A stretch of DNA of 64,000 nt, taken from assembly GCF_032598905.1 (NCBI RefSeq), contig NZ_CP122458.1, positions 9,759,001 to 9,823,000 of the forward strand, given 5' to 3'. A program made the translations under genes and the position numbers. This stretch comes from Streptomyces sp. 11x1 (GTDB taxonomy: Bacteria > Actinomycetota > Actinomycetes > Streptomycetales > Streptomycetaceae). The notes beneath the pieces are model-generated. The model searched no databases, was not told the DNA's origin, and saw only the letters and a program-made list of their open reading frames with translations. This document shows positions 9,061-17,848 of the stretch, piece by piece. The stretch's first letter is position 1, and every line of letters begins with the position of its first letter.

Positions 9061-10230
9061 GTGAGCCGACACTCCCGCACCCGGGGCACGACACCGAGCC
9101 CCGAGGAAAAACCCCTCATCATGCTCGTCGGCATGGGCGACCTCTCGGCCAAGGTCCTCACCATGCTGCTCGGCGATCCGGCGACCGACCGGGTCGTGCT
9201 GGCCGGGCGAGACACCGAGACCATCCGCAGGCGAGGCAATCTCGCCCTGTTCACCGCCACCAACCTGGGCCGGCACGGCAGCGTCGACACGGTGCACATG
9301 GACCTGAGGAACGTCGGGGCCACGGCCGAGACCCTCGCGCGGGTGCGCCCGGACATCGTCTTCATGGGCGGCTCACTCCAGTCGTGGCGGGTCATCACCC
9401 AACTGCCCCGGCAGACGTTCGAGGAGCTGGACGAGGCCCAGTTCGGGCCCTGGCTGCCCATGCACCTGACACTCAACCACCTGCTGATGCGGGCGGTGCG
9501 GGAGTCCGCCGTCGACACGAGGGTGGTGAACGCCGCCTTCCCGGACGCCGTGGGCCCCGTGCTCGGCAAGGTCGGCCTCGCTCCCACCATCGGCGTGGGC
9601 AACGTCGCCAACATCGTGCCCGCCCTCACCCACGGGGCGGCACATCTCCTGGGCGAACACCCGGCCGACGTGCGGCTGCGCCTGGTCGCCCAGCACTACT
9701 TCAGTCACTACGTCCCCCGGTTCGGTGACGCGGGCAAGGGCGCGTACCACCTGGACGTGCGCGTCGACGGCCGCGCGAGCACCGCCGAGGTCGATCACCA
9801 CGCGCTGTTCGCCCAGCTCGACCACCGGCTCAAACGGCTGGGCGGCATCGACGGCCAACTGCTCACCGCCTCCTCCGCCGTGCGGGTCCTGCACGGCATG
9901 GCGACGGACAGCGGAGTCCTGGCGCACGCCCCGGCACCGGGCGGGCTCCCCGGTGGGTATCCGGTCCGTGTGCACCGGGAGGGCGGCACGCTCGACCTGC
10001 CGGACGGGCTCACCCAGGAGGAAGCGGTCCGCCTCAACGAGGACTGCCAACGCGCGGACGGCATCGACCGGATCGACGACGACGCGACCGTGCACTTCAC
10101 CGAGCCGGAGATGTCCGTCATGAAGCGGTTGCTCGGCTACGACTGCCCCAGCATGAAGCTCGGGGACTGCGCCGACTGGGCCGACGAACTGGGCCGCAAG
10201 TACGCCGCCTTCGCCGCCGGGTTCCGCTGA
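9061..10230 (+). CDS. Rossmann-fold protein of unknown function, probable oxidoreductase
   Basis: A 389-residue protein that I cannot assign to a named family. After a 17-residue polar start comes IMLVGMGDLSAKVLTMLLG, a beta-alpha-beta NAD(P)-binding segment, then VVLAGRDTETI at the end of strand 2 and VRPDIVFMGGSLQSWRVI, a layout similar to malate/lactate or saccharopine dehydrogenase-like proteins. The C-terminal half has no motif I recognise. It begins with GTG 16 nt after the SDR. As the second putative dehydrogenase of the operon it may act with the SDR, or as an imine or opine-type reductase; both are guesses. Confidence 0.6.
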   Translation: MSRHSRTRGTTPSPEEKPLIMLVGMGDLSAKVLTMLLGDPATDRVVLAGRDTETIRRRGNLALFTATNLGRHGSVDTVHMDLRNVGATAETLARVRPDIVFMGGSLQSWRVITQLPRQTFEELDEAQFGPWLPMHLTLNHLLMRAVRESAVDTRVVNAAFPDAVGPVLGKVGLAPTIGVGNVANIVPALTHGAAHLLGEHPADVRLRLVAQHYFSHYVPRFGDAGKGAYHLDVRVDGRASTAEVDHHALFAQLDHRLKRLGGIDGQLLTASSAVRVLHGMATDSGVLAHAPAPGGLPGGYPVRVHREGGTLDLPDGLTQEEAVRLNEDCQRADGIDRIDDDATVHFTEPEMSVMKRLLGYDCPSMKLGDCADWADELGRKYAAFAAGFR

Positions 10231-10286
10231 GCCCGCCGCCGCGAAGCGATCGATCCCCTCACACCGACAGACGACCGGGGAGACAC

Positions 10287-11048
10287 ATGACCACCGACAC
10301 CGCCCCATCGGCGGACGACTTCGCGGGCCAGTACGTCCGCACACTCGTCGACCACTGGGACGACCTCATCGACTGGGACCGCCGCGGGGAGTCCGAACAG
10401 GGCTTCTTCGTGGACATCCTGCAGGCGGCCGCAGCCCGTCGTGTGCTGGACGTCGCGGCCGGCACCGGGTACCACGCGGTGACGCTGGCACAGGCCGGAT
10501 TCGACGTCACCGCGGTCGACGGCAGCGCGGAGATGATCGAACGCACCCGTGTCAACGCCGCCCGTCACGGCCAGTCGTTTCCCATCGTCCAGTCGGACTG
10601 GCGACGGCTGCGGGAGAACATCGACGGCCGTTACGACGCGATCGTCTGCCTCGGGAGCTCCTTCCCCCATCTCTTCCAGGAGTCCGAGCGCCGAGCGGTC
10701 CTCGCCGAGTTCCATCAGGCGCTGAACCCCGGCGGTGTGCTCGTCGTCGACCACCGCAACTTCGACGCCATCCGCCGCCACCGCTACCGCAGCAGCGGCA
10801 ACCACTACTACTGCGGGACGGGGGCCTCGGTCTCGGTCGCGCACATCGACGACCGGCTCTGCCGTTTCCGCTACGACTTCCCGGGCGGCGACACCCACCA
10901 TCTGGAGGTGTACCCGATCCTGTCCGCCGAACTGTCCGACCTGCTCGTGGACTCCGGATTCGCGGCGGTCGAGGAATTCGGTGACTTCGACCGGAACTTC
11001 GACGACGACACCACCGATTTCATCATCCACGTCGCCAGGAAGCCCTGA
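10287..11048 (+). CDS. SAM-dependent N-methyltransferase, glycine/sarcosine type
   Basis: A 253-residue class I methyltransferase. Motif I is VLDVAAGTGYH (53-63), followed by VTAVDGSAEMI. The N-terminal QYVRTLVDHWDDLIDWD and the block SEQGFFVDIL resemble glycine N-methyltransferase and glycine-sarcosine methyltransferases, so N-methylation of a small amine or amino acid is the best guess. It presumably consumes the SAM made by the metK/metF/adoK genes on the other side of the regulator. It has an independent ribosome-binding region (GGGGAGAC). Confidence 0.85.
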   Translation: MTTDTAPSADDFAGQYVRTLVDHWDDLIDWDRRGESEQGFFVDILQAAAARRVLDVAAGTGYHAVTLAQAGFDVTAVDGSAEMIERTRVNAARHGQSFPIVQSDWRRLRENIDGRYDAIVCLGSSFPHLFQESERRAVLAEFHQALNPGGVLVVDHRNFDAIRRHRYRSSGNHYYCGTGASVSVAHIDDRLCRFRYDFPGGDTHHLEVYPILSAELSDLLVDSGFAAVEEFGDFDRNFDDDTTDFIIHVARKP

Positions 11049-11098
11049 CACGACCGGCCCACACCAGTTGGTCGGACAGGTAGAGAAAGGCACCGGTT

Positions 11099-12418
11099 GT
11101 GGCAACCGAGACTTCGCCACCCACACCACGCTCACGCGTCGTCGCCGCGTTCGTCATCACGGCGCTGCTGACCAGCTTCGTGGCGGCCACCTACGGATTC
11201 GGGTTCTATCTCTTCGCGCAGATCGTCACCGACATGCGCAAGGACCTCGGCTTCGGCTACACCGTCGTCGGTACGGTCACGGCGTCGGGACAGCTCGGAT
11301 TCCTGCTGTTCGCGCTGCTCGGCACCTGGCTCTCCACCCGAGTGGGCGGCGGTCAGGTGACCATCGGCTCGGCTGCCCTGTGCGGTCTGTGCCTGGTGCT
11401 CATACCGCTCACGGACAGCATCGTCGTCATCGGCGTGCTGCTCACGATCATGGGCGGTACGGCGGCCTCCGTCTATGTACCGCTGGTCGAGATCGTCGGC
11501 AGGACCATCGACTACGAACACCGCGGCAAGGTGCTGGGCCTGATCTCCAGCGGCACCAGCTACGGCGTCTTCGTCAACAGTCTCCTGGTCCCGTCGTTCG
11601 TCGGCGCCGGCAACTGGCGCGGCCTCTGGTACTGCGTCGGACTCGGCACCCTGACCTCCACCGCCATCGCGGCCTTCGCCTTCCACCGGCTGGGACTGTT
11701 CCGGAGCGAGCGGGCCTCCGATCCGGCCGGCGACGCGCTGGGCCCCCGAACGCAGGGAACCACGGACCGCGACGACAGCGCGCGGGCGGGCTGGCGCATG
11801 GTGCTCGTGCGGTGGGTCGTCATCGTCTGGGTGATGAAGTTCCTCAACGGGTTCGCCTGTATGCCGTTCCAGAACTATCTCTCGCCCTACCTGCGTGAGG
11901 GACTCGGCTTCGACATCGGATTCGCGGCACAGGTGTGGGGCGTCATCGGCGTCATCGGCATGTTCGCGGGCTTCGCCGTCGGCTGGCTCTCCGACAGGAT
12001 CGGTGTTCGCAGCTCGCTGGTCCTGTGCTACGGCATGTTCTTCGTCTCGGCGGTCCTGCTCGTGCTGGCGCCCGTCGGTTATCTCCCCATGGTCTCCGGA
12101 GTCCTCTTCGCCCTCGCCTTCTATCCCATCTACGGGCTCGTTCCCGCCTATGTGTCGAAGACCGCCTCCGGTGCCGCCGCCACCGTCATCTTCGGCGTCA
12201 CCAACGTGACGCAGGGGCTGGGCGGAATCGTCGGGAACTACACGGCGGGCTTCCTCAAGTCATGGACCGGGGATTTCACCTGGTACTACGTCGTGATCGC
12301 GGTGACCACGCTGGTCCTGGGCGCGCTGACCCTGCAGCTCCCCCGCGAGGGGTCACCCGAGAGTGCCATCGGTCGCACCGGACCGCCCACCAGTGACAAG
12401 GACCTCTCCCATGCCTAG
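11099..12418 (+). CDS. MFS transporter
   Basis: A 439-residue major facilitator protein with about 12 predicted membrane helices, a central cytoplasmic loop rich in charged residues (about 205-235) and a second-half loop motif GWLSDRIGVRSSL. It starts with GTG after GAGAAAGG. Its position between the methyltransferase and the sulfate-activation genes suggests export of the finished product or uptake of a precursor or sulfate. Its last bases overlap the cysC start by 8 nt, so the sulfate-activation genes belong to the same operon. Confidence 0.85.
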   Translation: MATETSPPTPRSRVVAAFVITALLTSFVAATYGFGFYLFAQIVTDMRKDLGFGYTVVGTVTASGQLGFLLFALLGTWLSTRVGGGQVTIGSAALCGLCLVLIPLTDSIVVIGVLLTIMGGTAASVYVPLVEIVGRTIDYEHRGKVLGLISSGTSYGVFVNSLLVPSFVGAGNWRGLWYCVGLGTLTSTAIAAFAFHRLGLFRSERASDPAGDALGPRTQGTTDRDDSARAGWRMVLVRWVVIVWVMKFLNGFACMPFQNYLSPYLREGLGFDIGFAAQVWGVIGVIGMFAGFAVGWLSDRIGVRSSLVLCYGMFFVSAVLLVLAPVGYLPMVSGVLFALAFYPIYGLVPAYVSKTASGAAATVIFGVTNVTQGLGGIVGNYTAGFLKSWTGDFTWYYVVIAVTTLVLGALTLQLPREGSPESAIGRTGPPTSDKDLSHA

Positions 12419-13004
12419 CTGCACCACGAAGACCGATACCCGGACCACCCCGGTCGCCTACTGCACCTGCCGGCCGGGCGCGACGATATGGCTCACCGGT
12501 CTGCCGAGCGCCGGGAAGACGACGATCGCATGCGAACTGGCGCGGGTGCTGCGCTCGGAGAACCGCCGTGTGGAAGTACTGGACGGCGACGAGATCCGCC
12601 GCTTCCTCTCGGCCGGCCTGGGCTTCTCCCGCGCGGACCGGAACACCAATGTGCAGCGCATCGGACTGGTCGCCGAGGTTCTCGCCCGCAACGGGGTGCT
12701 GGCACTGGTGCCGGTGATCGCGCCGTACGCGGACAGCCGCGCCGCCGTCCGGGAGCGTCATCGGGCGACCGGGACTGCCTACGTCGAGGTTCATGTGGCG
12801 ACGCCGGTCGAGGTGTGCTCCGAACGCGATGTGAAGGGGTTGTACGCCCGGCAGGCCGCTGGGCGGATCTCCGGGCTCACCGGTGTGGACGACCCGTACG
12901 AGGAACCGGAGTCGCCCGATCTCCGGATCGACTCGCAAGCCCAGTCCGTACGGCAGTCCGCGACGGCGCTGTACACATTGCTCACCGAGAGGGGTCTGGC
13001 ATGA
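12411..13004 (+). CDS. cysC: adenylylsulfate (APS) kinase
   Basis: Phosphorylates adenylylsulfate to PAPS, the sulfuryl donor. The 197-residue protein has the P-loop GLPSAGKTT (30-38), LDGDEIRRFLSAGLGFSRADR after it, and the lid region DVKGLYARQAAGRISGLTGVDDPYE. An N-terminal extension of about 20 residues contains three Cys (4, 18, 20). The start overlaps the MFS stop, and the stop overlaps the cysD start (ATGA). Together with cysD and cysN it supplies PAPS to the sulfotransferase 4 kb upstream. Confidence 0.94.
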   Translation: MPSCTTKTDTRTTPVAYCTCRPGATIWLTGLPSAGKTTIACELARVLRSENRRVEVLDGDEIRRFLSAGLGFSRADRNTNVQRIGLVAEVLARNGVLALVPVIAPYADSRAAVRERHRATGTAYVEVHVATPVEVCSERDVKGLYARQAAGRISGLTGVDDPYEEPESPDLRIDSQAQSVRQSATALYTLLTERGLA

Positions 13005-13939
13005 CGACCGTCACCCGTGTCTCCGGCAAGACCGGCACCACCCCGTACACGCTGTCGCACCTGGACGCGCTGGAGTCCGAGGCGGTCCACATCTTCCGCG
13101 AGGTCGCGGGCGAGTTCGAGCGGCCGGTGATCCTCTTCTCCGGCGGCAAGGACTCCATCGTCATGCTGCACCTGGCACTGAAGGCCTTCGCCCCCGCCGC
13201 GGTCCCCTTCTCCCTGCTGCACGTCGACACCGGACACAACTTCCCCGAGGTGCTGGAGTACCGCGACCGCACGGTGGCCCGCCACGGGCTGCGGCTGCAC
13301 GTGGCCTCCGTCCAGGACTACATCGACCGCGGAGTGCTGCGCGAACGCCCCGACGGCACCCGCAACCCCCTGCAGACCGTGCCGCTCACCGAGAGGATCC
13401 AGGCGGAGAAGTTCGACGCCGTCTTCGGCGGCGGCCGCCGCGACGAGGAGAAGGCACGGGCCAAGGAGCGGGTGTTCTCACTGCGCGACGAGTTCTCCCA
13501 GTGGGACCCGCGACGCCAGCGCCCCGAGCTGTGGAACCTCTACAACGGCCGCCACGCACCCGGCGAACACGTCCGCGTCTTCCCCCTCTCCAACTGGACC
13601 GAGCTGGACGTCTGGCAGTACATCGCCCGCGAGGGCATCGAGCTGCCGGAGATCTACTTCGCGCACGAGCGTGAGGTGTTCCAGCGGGCCGGGATGTGGC
13701 TGACCGCCGGCGAGTGGGGCGGGCCGCGCGAGAACGAGAGGGTCGAGAAGCGCCGGGTGCGGTACCGGACGGTGGGCGACATGTCCTGCACGGGTGCCGT
13801 GGATTCGGACGCGACCACGCTGGACGCCGTGATCACCGAGATCGCCGCCTCCCGGCTCACCGAGCGGGGCGCGACCCGCGCCGACGACAAGATGTCCGAG
13901 GCCGCGATGGAAGACCGCAAACGGGAGGGGTACTTCTAG
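13001..13939 (+). CDS. cysD: sulfate adenylyltransferase subunit 2
   Basis: Catalytic subunit of ATP sulfurylase, making adenylylsulfate from sulfate and ATP. The 312-residue protein has the PP-loop FSGGKDS (46-52), LLHVDTGHNFPE, the FGGGRRDEEKARAKER segment and the C-terminal MEDRKREGYF typical of CysD. It is full length. The start forms an ATGA overlap with cysC and follows GAGAGG. Needs the CysN GTPase encoded next. Confidence 0.96.
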   Translation: MTTVTRVSGKTGTTPYTLSHLDALESEAVHIFREVAGEFERPVILFSGGKDSIVMLHLALKAFAPAAVPFSLLHVDTGHNFPEVLEYRDRTVARHGLRLHVASVQDYIDRGVLRERPDGTRNPLQTVPLTERIQAEKFDAVFGGGRRDEEKARAKERVFSLRDEFSQWDPRRQRPELWNLYNGRHAPGEHVRVFPLSNWTELDVWQYIAREGIELPEIYFAHEREVFQRAGMWLTAGEWGGPRENERVEKRRVRYRTVGDMSCTGAVDSDATTLDAVITEIAASRLTERGATRADDKMSEAAMEDRKREGYF

Positions 13940-13941
13940 CC

Positions 13942-15189
13942 ATGACGACCATCGACACGCTGCGCTTCGCGACGGCCGGGTCGGTCGACGACGGCAAGTC
14001 CACCCTGGTGGGCCGCCTGCTGCACGACTCCAAGTCGGTCCTCACCGACCAACTGGTGGCCGTCACGAGGGCCTCCGCCACGGACACCCCGGATCTGGCG
14101 CTGCTGACCGACGGCCTGCGGGCCGAGCGGGAACAGGGCATCACCATCGATGTGGCCTACCGCTACTTCGCCACGCCCCGCCGCCGCTTCATCCTCGCCG
14201 ACACCCCCGGCCACGTGCAGTACACCCGCAACATGGTCACCGGCGCCTCCACCGCCGACCTCGCCGTCGTCCTCGTCGACGCCCGCAACGGAGTGGTCGA
14301 GCAGACCCGTCGCCACGCCGCGCTCACGACGCTGCTGCGGGTCCCGCACATCGTGCTCGCGGTCAACAAGATGGACCTCGTCGACCACCGTGAATCTGTC
14401 TTCGCCGCGATCGCCGAGGAGTTCACGGCCTACGCCGGCGCCCTCGGCGCCCACGAGGTCACCACCATCCCGATCTCGGCGCTGTCCGGCGACAACGTGG
14501 TGGAACCGTCCGCGAACATGGACTGGTACGCTGGCCCCACCATTCTCGAACACCTCGCCTCTGTCCCCGTGGAGCGGGACACGGCACGTGAACCAGCCCG
14601 TCTCCCCGTGCAGTGCGTGATCCGCCCGCGGACCGACGAGCGTTCCGACTACCGCGGTTACGCGGGGCAGATCGCCCGCGGCACACTGCGCGTCGGCGAC
14701 CGCGTGACCGTCCTGCCCGGCGGCCGCACCTCGACCGTGACGGCCATCGACGAACTGGGCGGGCCGGTGGAGGCCGCCTGGGCCCCCCAGTCGGTGACTG
14801 TCCTGCTGGAGGACGACATCGACATCGCGCGCGGTGATCTGATCGTGGCGAGCGACCGGGCACCCGCCCTCACCCGAAGCGTCGAGGCGACCGTCTGCCA
14901 TGTCGCCGACCAGCCGCTGACCGTCGGCCGGCGCGTCCTGCTCAAGCACACCACCCGCACGGTCAGGGCGATCGTCGAGGAGATCCCGTCCCGGCTCACC
15001 CTCGACACCCTGGCGCCGTATCCCGCCCCCGGCAGCCTGGTCGCCAACGACATCGGGCGCGTGAGGATCCGCACCGCCGAACCGGTCGCTCTCGACTCCT
15101 ACGCCGACTCCCGCCGCACCGGCTCCTTCCTCCTGATCGACCCGACGGACGGCACGACGTTCGCCGCCGGCATGGCGGACCCGCGCTGA
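13942..15189 (+). CDS. cysN: sulfate adenylyltransferase subunit 1 (GTPase)
   Basis: GTPase subunit that drives ATP sulfurylase. The 415-residue protein has G1 GSVDDGKST (13-21), the G2 region REQGITIDVAYRYF, G3 DTPGH and G4 NKMD, followed by two beta-barrel domains. It ends without a fused APS kinase domain, consistent with separate cysC. It begins 2 nt after the cysD stop. No assimilatory PAPS reductase, sulfite reductase or sulfate transporter gene is nearby, so this set looks dedicated to making PAPS rather than to assimilation. Last clear gene of the cluster. Confidence 0.95.
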   Translation: MTTIDTLRFATAGSVDDGKSTLVGRLLHDSKSVLTDQLVAVTRASATDTPDLALLTDGLRAEREQGITIDVAYRYFATPRRRFILADTPGHVQYTRNMVTGASTADLAVVLVDARNGVVEQTRRHAALTTLLRVPHIVLAVNKMDLVDHRESVFAAIAEEFTAYAGALGAHEVTTIPISALSGDNVVEPSANMDWYAGPTILEHLASVPVERDTAREPARLPVQCVIRPRTDERSDYRGYAGQIARGTLRVGDRVTVLPGGRTSTVTAIDELGGPVEAAWAPQSVTVLLEDDIDIARGDLIVASDRAPALTRSVEATVCHVADQPLTVGRRVLLKHTTRTVRAIVEEIPSRLTLDTLAPYPAPGSLVANDIGRVRIRTAEPVALDSYADSRRTGSFLLIDPTDGTTFAAGMADPR

Positions 15190-15238
15190 CCCGCCCCCTC
15201 GGCCGAGAAATCCAGGTGCCGGACCCGGGTGCGCGTCC

Positions 15239-15252
15239 CTAACCTCGTCCCC
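15239..15252 (+). promoter_or_regulatory. possible leaderless -10 element
   Basis: TAACCT lies seven bases before the ATG at 15253, the spacing expected for a transcript that starts at or next to its start codon. No ribosome-binding site precedes that ATG. No convincing -35 element was seen, so this is only suggestive. Confidence 0.35.
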
Positions 15253-15843
15253 ATGCGTCACGATCCCGGCCTGCTGAACGTCATCGATGTCGAAGCCACC
15301 TGCTGGGACGGGCAACCGCCGCCCGGCTCCGTGCACGAGATCATCGAGATCGGTCTGACCGTCGTGGACGTGTCGGCACGGAGCCGTGTGTCCCGGCACC
15401 GGATCCTGGTCCGCCCCGCCCGGTCGGCCGTCAGCGACTTCTGCACGGAACTGACCGGCCTGACGCAGGCCGAGGTGGACCGGGGCGTCTCTTTCGCCGA
15501 GGCATGCCGGATCCTCGTCGCAGAGCACCAGGCGGCCGAGCGTCCCTGGGCGAGCTGGGGCGAGTACGACCGGCTGCAGTTCGCCCGGCAGAGCCAGGCC
15601 GGCAGGGTGGCCTACCCCTTCGGCCGTCCGACGGAGCGTACGCACACCAATGCCAAGGCCGCGTTCGCCGCGGCGTACGGGCTGTGCAAGAAGCCCGGCA
15701 TGAGCCACGCCCTGCGGATCGCCGGGCTGCCCCTCGAAGGACGCCACCACCGTGGCGAGGACGACGCGTGGAACATTGCGGCACTCGTCCTCGACCTGGT
15801 GGACCGCGGAGCGTGGCCGACGCCGGCGGCCACAGTCGTGTAG
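15253..15843 (+). CDS. 3'-5' exonuclease, DEDD family (ERI1/KapD-like)
   Basis: A 196-residue exonuclease. The ExoI motif is NVIDVEATCWDG, ExoII appears around WASWGEYDRLQF and ExoIII around GRHHRGEDDAWNIA, giving the DEDD acidic set with a His in the last motif. Related proteins trim RNA or single-stranded DNA 3' ends. The ATG at 15253 is preferred because the exonuclease fold begins immediately after it; a GTG eight codons upstream is possible. It follows cysN by 63 nt but has no evident link with the cluster, so it probably marks the boundary. Confidence 0.8.
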   Translation: MRHDPGLLNVIDVEATCWDGQPPPGSVHEIIEIGLTVVDVSARSRVSRHRILVRPARSAVSDFCTELTGLTQAEVDRGVSFAEACRILVAEHQAAERPWASWGEYDRLQFARQSQAGRVAYPFGRPTERTHTNAKAAFAAAYGLCKKPGMSHALRIAGLPLEGRHHRGEDDAWNIAALVLDLVDRGAWPTPAATVV

Positions 15844-16059
15844 CCGGTCCCGGCCGCGGTCGTACAGCCGGCCTCGGCCACAGCCGTCCGGAAGGGGCAT
15901 CAGCCGGAGCAGGGTCCCCCCGAGGGGCGGGGGCGGGCCGGACATTCGCCGGATACTTCGGGCGCGGGTTGTTCCACAGCCTGGACGTATGACCAGACGC
16001 AGACGACACGGCGACGTCACCCCGGGTGCCGCGTCGCCCGAAGCCCCGGTGCGAGCACC

Positions 16060-16510
16060 GAGCCCGCTCCCGAGAGCGGACGTTTCCAGGTGGGGCGCCC
16101 GATCGGTGTGGACCTGGCACGCGGGCTCGCGGTGTTCCTCATGCCGACCGCCGTGCTCCCCGCCGGCACGGCCATCAGCACGGCCTCGGCTCCCGCCCGG
16201 GCCCGTGCCTCGGCCGGCGCGCGGCTCTGCGCGAAGGGCACGAGCGAGTCTGCGGTGCCGTGCGTCTCCTCGGTGAGGGTGCCGGAGCCGGTCGGCGCGT
16301 CCAGTCCGACCAGCGCCGCCCGGTGGCCGCCGCCGACTCTCCCCAGAGCACGACACCGGCAACGTCGAGGTGGAGTTCGAGGTCCTCGCAGCGCGCGGCC
16401 GGCCAGCGCAGTCCCGCGTGGACGTCGGAGAGTCGGGCGGGGAAGAAGGCCTCACCGCTGGGCCGGTAGTCGAGAGACCATCCGGCCGGCAAGACCTTTG
16501 AACGGGTGCA
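16060..16510 (-). pseudogene. alpha/beta hydrolase (carboxylesterase type) remnant
   Basis: Reading leftward, SLDYRPSGEAFFPARLSDVH, then GLRWPAARCEDLEL and VVLWGESA match the nucleophile-elbow region of hydrolases related to acetyl esterases. Directly after GESA the frame changes: the next frame gives GHRAALVGLDAP and then HGTADSLVPFAQSR, the region around the catalytic Asp. One base appears to be missing after GESA (about 16340), and roughly 80 codons that normally lie between the two blocks are absent. The N-terminal oxyanion-loop region is also missing. Decayed and non-functional. The flanking bases 15844-16059 and 16511-16564 show nothing recognisable. Confidence 0.6.
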
Positions 16511-16564
16511 TGTCACGGCACCCTGCCCGCCGACCGGTCTCGCGCAGCCGGGTCCGACGCGCTG

Positions 16565-17065
16565 TCACGTGACCGCCCCGGCGGCCGCTCCCGTTCTGAG
16601 ATCGGGGCCCCATCGGTCGATCGCCGACCGGAGGTCCAGCGGGAGCGGTTTCTGGTTCTCGCCCGAGATCGGCCAGTCGGCGCGTGGGGTGCGCCACAGC
16701 ACCTCGAACTCGTTGCCGTCCGGGTCCACGCCGTGCAGGGACTTGGCCGTCAGGAAGTCGGTGCTCCCGGTCAGAGCCTGGCGCGCCTTGAGCAGCTCCG
16801 CCGTCTCGGCGAGTTCACCAAGTGTGCCGACCTCCCAGGCGAGATGGTGCAGTCCGACGCGGTCGCGCTGAGGGCCTCGCGCGTCGGGTCCTAGGGCGAA
16901 GAGGCCGAGGTCGTGGTCGTTGTCGCTGCCCCGGGCCCTGAGGAAGGCGGCTCTGCCGGGCATCTCGTGCGCGACGGAGAAGTCGAAGACCTGGCTGTAG
17001 AAGGCGACGGAACATTCGATATCGCGGACGAACAGGACAGCGTGATTGAGCCGGCGTACGGGCAT
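16565..17065 (-). CDS. VOC-family (glyoxalase/extradiol dioxygenase-like) protein
   Basis: A 166-residue vicinal-oxygen-chelate protein. The first repeat begins RRLNHAVLFVRDIECSVAFY with a candidate metal His, DRVGLHHLAWEVG supplies the second and GVDPDGNEFEVLWR the Glu. It would be a metal-dependent dioxygenase or isomerase of unknown substrate. The ATG at 17065 has an AAAGGA site; the same frame extends upstream into the remnant of another gene and that extension should not be annotated. It lies downstream of a decayed cyclase, so it may have belonged to a lost pathway. Confidence 0.75.
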   Translation of the reverse strand: MPVRRLNHAVLFVRDIECSVAFYSQVFDFSVAHEMPGRAAFLRARGSDNDHDLGLFALGPDARGPQRDRVGLHHLAWEVGTLGELAETAELLKARQALTGSTDFLTAKSLHGVDPDGNEFEVLWRTPRADWPISGENQKPLPLDLRSAIDRWGPDLRTGAAAGAVT

Positions 17066-17149
17066 CGGGCCCATCCTTTCCAGGTGTTGCCGCAGGTCTG
17101 ATCGATCTTGCCGAGCTGGGGAAGTCGTACCGATCGGAATGATCGAACT

Positions 17150-17415
17150 GCTGGACGGAACGGATTGCGTCTCGATCCCCTGTGGGTTCCACAGGGCCAT
17201 GCGCCTGTCCATCGCGTCCGACGGGGTCTGCCACGCGGGGTCGTCCGGTCGATGACGGACCGTGGATCGGCGCCGATCCGCTCGAAGGAGGAGAGCCTGC
17301 GACGCCGGGACCCCCTCAGACGGGAGATCTCCCTCGCGTCGAACACGCCGAAGCGCCGGGCGGCTTCGGCAGACGATTCGGGAGACATCCAGGCGGCGAT
17401 CAGAGCGCTGTGCAT
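17150..17415 (-). pseudogene. TcmI-type polyketide cyclase remnant
   Basis: An ATG at 17415 with a good GAGGA site starts MHSALIAAWMSPESSAEAAR, followed by FGVFDAREISRLRGSRRRRL. This is close to the conserved N-terminal third of TcmI cyclases (MHSTLIVARM..., then FGEFDATE and GTRRRQLFS), quoted from memory. The middle of the domain is missing, and the conserved C-terminus reappears in another frame as DPAWQTPSDAMDRRMALW (about 17245-17185). One deletion plus a frame change therefore destroyed the gene. TcmI cyclases act in aromatic type II polyketide pathways such as spore pigment; no other such gene is intact here. Confidence 0.55.
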
Positions 17416-17848
17416 CCGTGTCCTCTTCGTGAGGTCAGGTCGGTAGCTCCGGTGGGGGCGGGTCAGCACGGGTGCCGAACCAGCGGTGCAGCCCCAGGGG
17501 AGCCGACCGCCGCCGCGGAATCGGCGGCGGGGACGAGCAGCACCCCGCGGGCTGGCCGCAGCAGTGCGGAGGCGCTCGTCCCGGCCCGCAGCCGACCAGG
17601 TGCTCCTGCAGGACTCGGCAGCCGAGCAGCGAATGGTCGCGGAGCCCGACCTCGTGACGGACCCCCAGGCCGGTGACCGCGCGGACCGGGTGGAGGCCCA
17701 CTCGGCCCGCATGGTCAGTTCGCCGAGCACGCGGGTGCTCATCAGCAGCACCTGGCCGGCCGGGGCCGCTCCCCTGTCGGCTTGCGAACCGGCCGGGAGG
17801 CCGACGTTCCTGCCCCGGCCTCACCGGCCTCCGCCGAAACCGCGCCGG
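17416..17848. other. 433-bp interval without an intact gene
   Basis: All frames are open for stretches because of the GC content, but codon usage and translated sequence look random. A leftward frame (about 17780-17600) reads VLLMSTRVLGELTMRAEW and could be a remnant of a gene, but I cannot assign it. No promoter or terminator is evident. Confidence 0.4.

Noticed and set aside
13936..16455. Leftward 839-residue open frame
   Set aside because: Antisense to cysN and the exonuclease gene; composition typical of a GC-rich shadow frame and no family motif.
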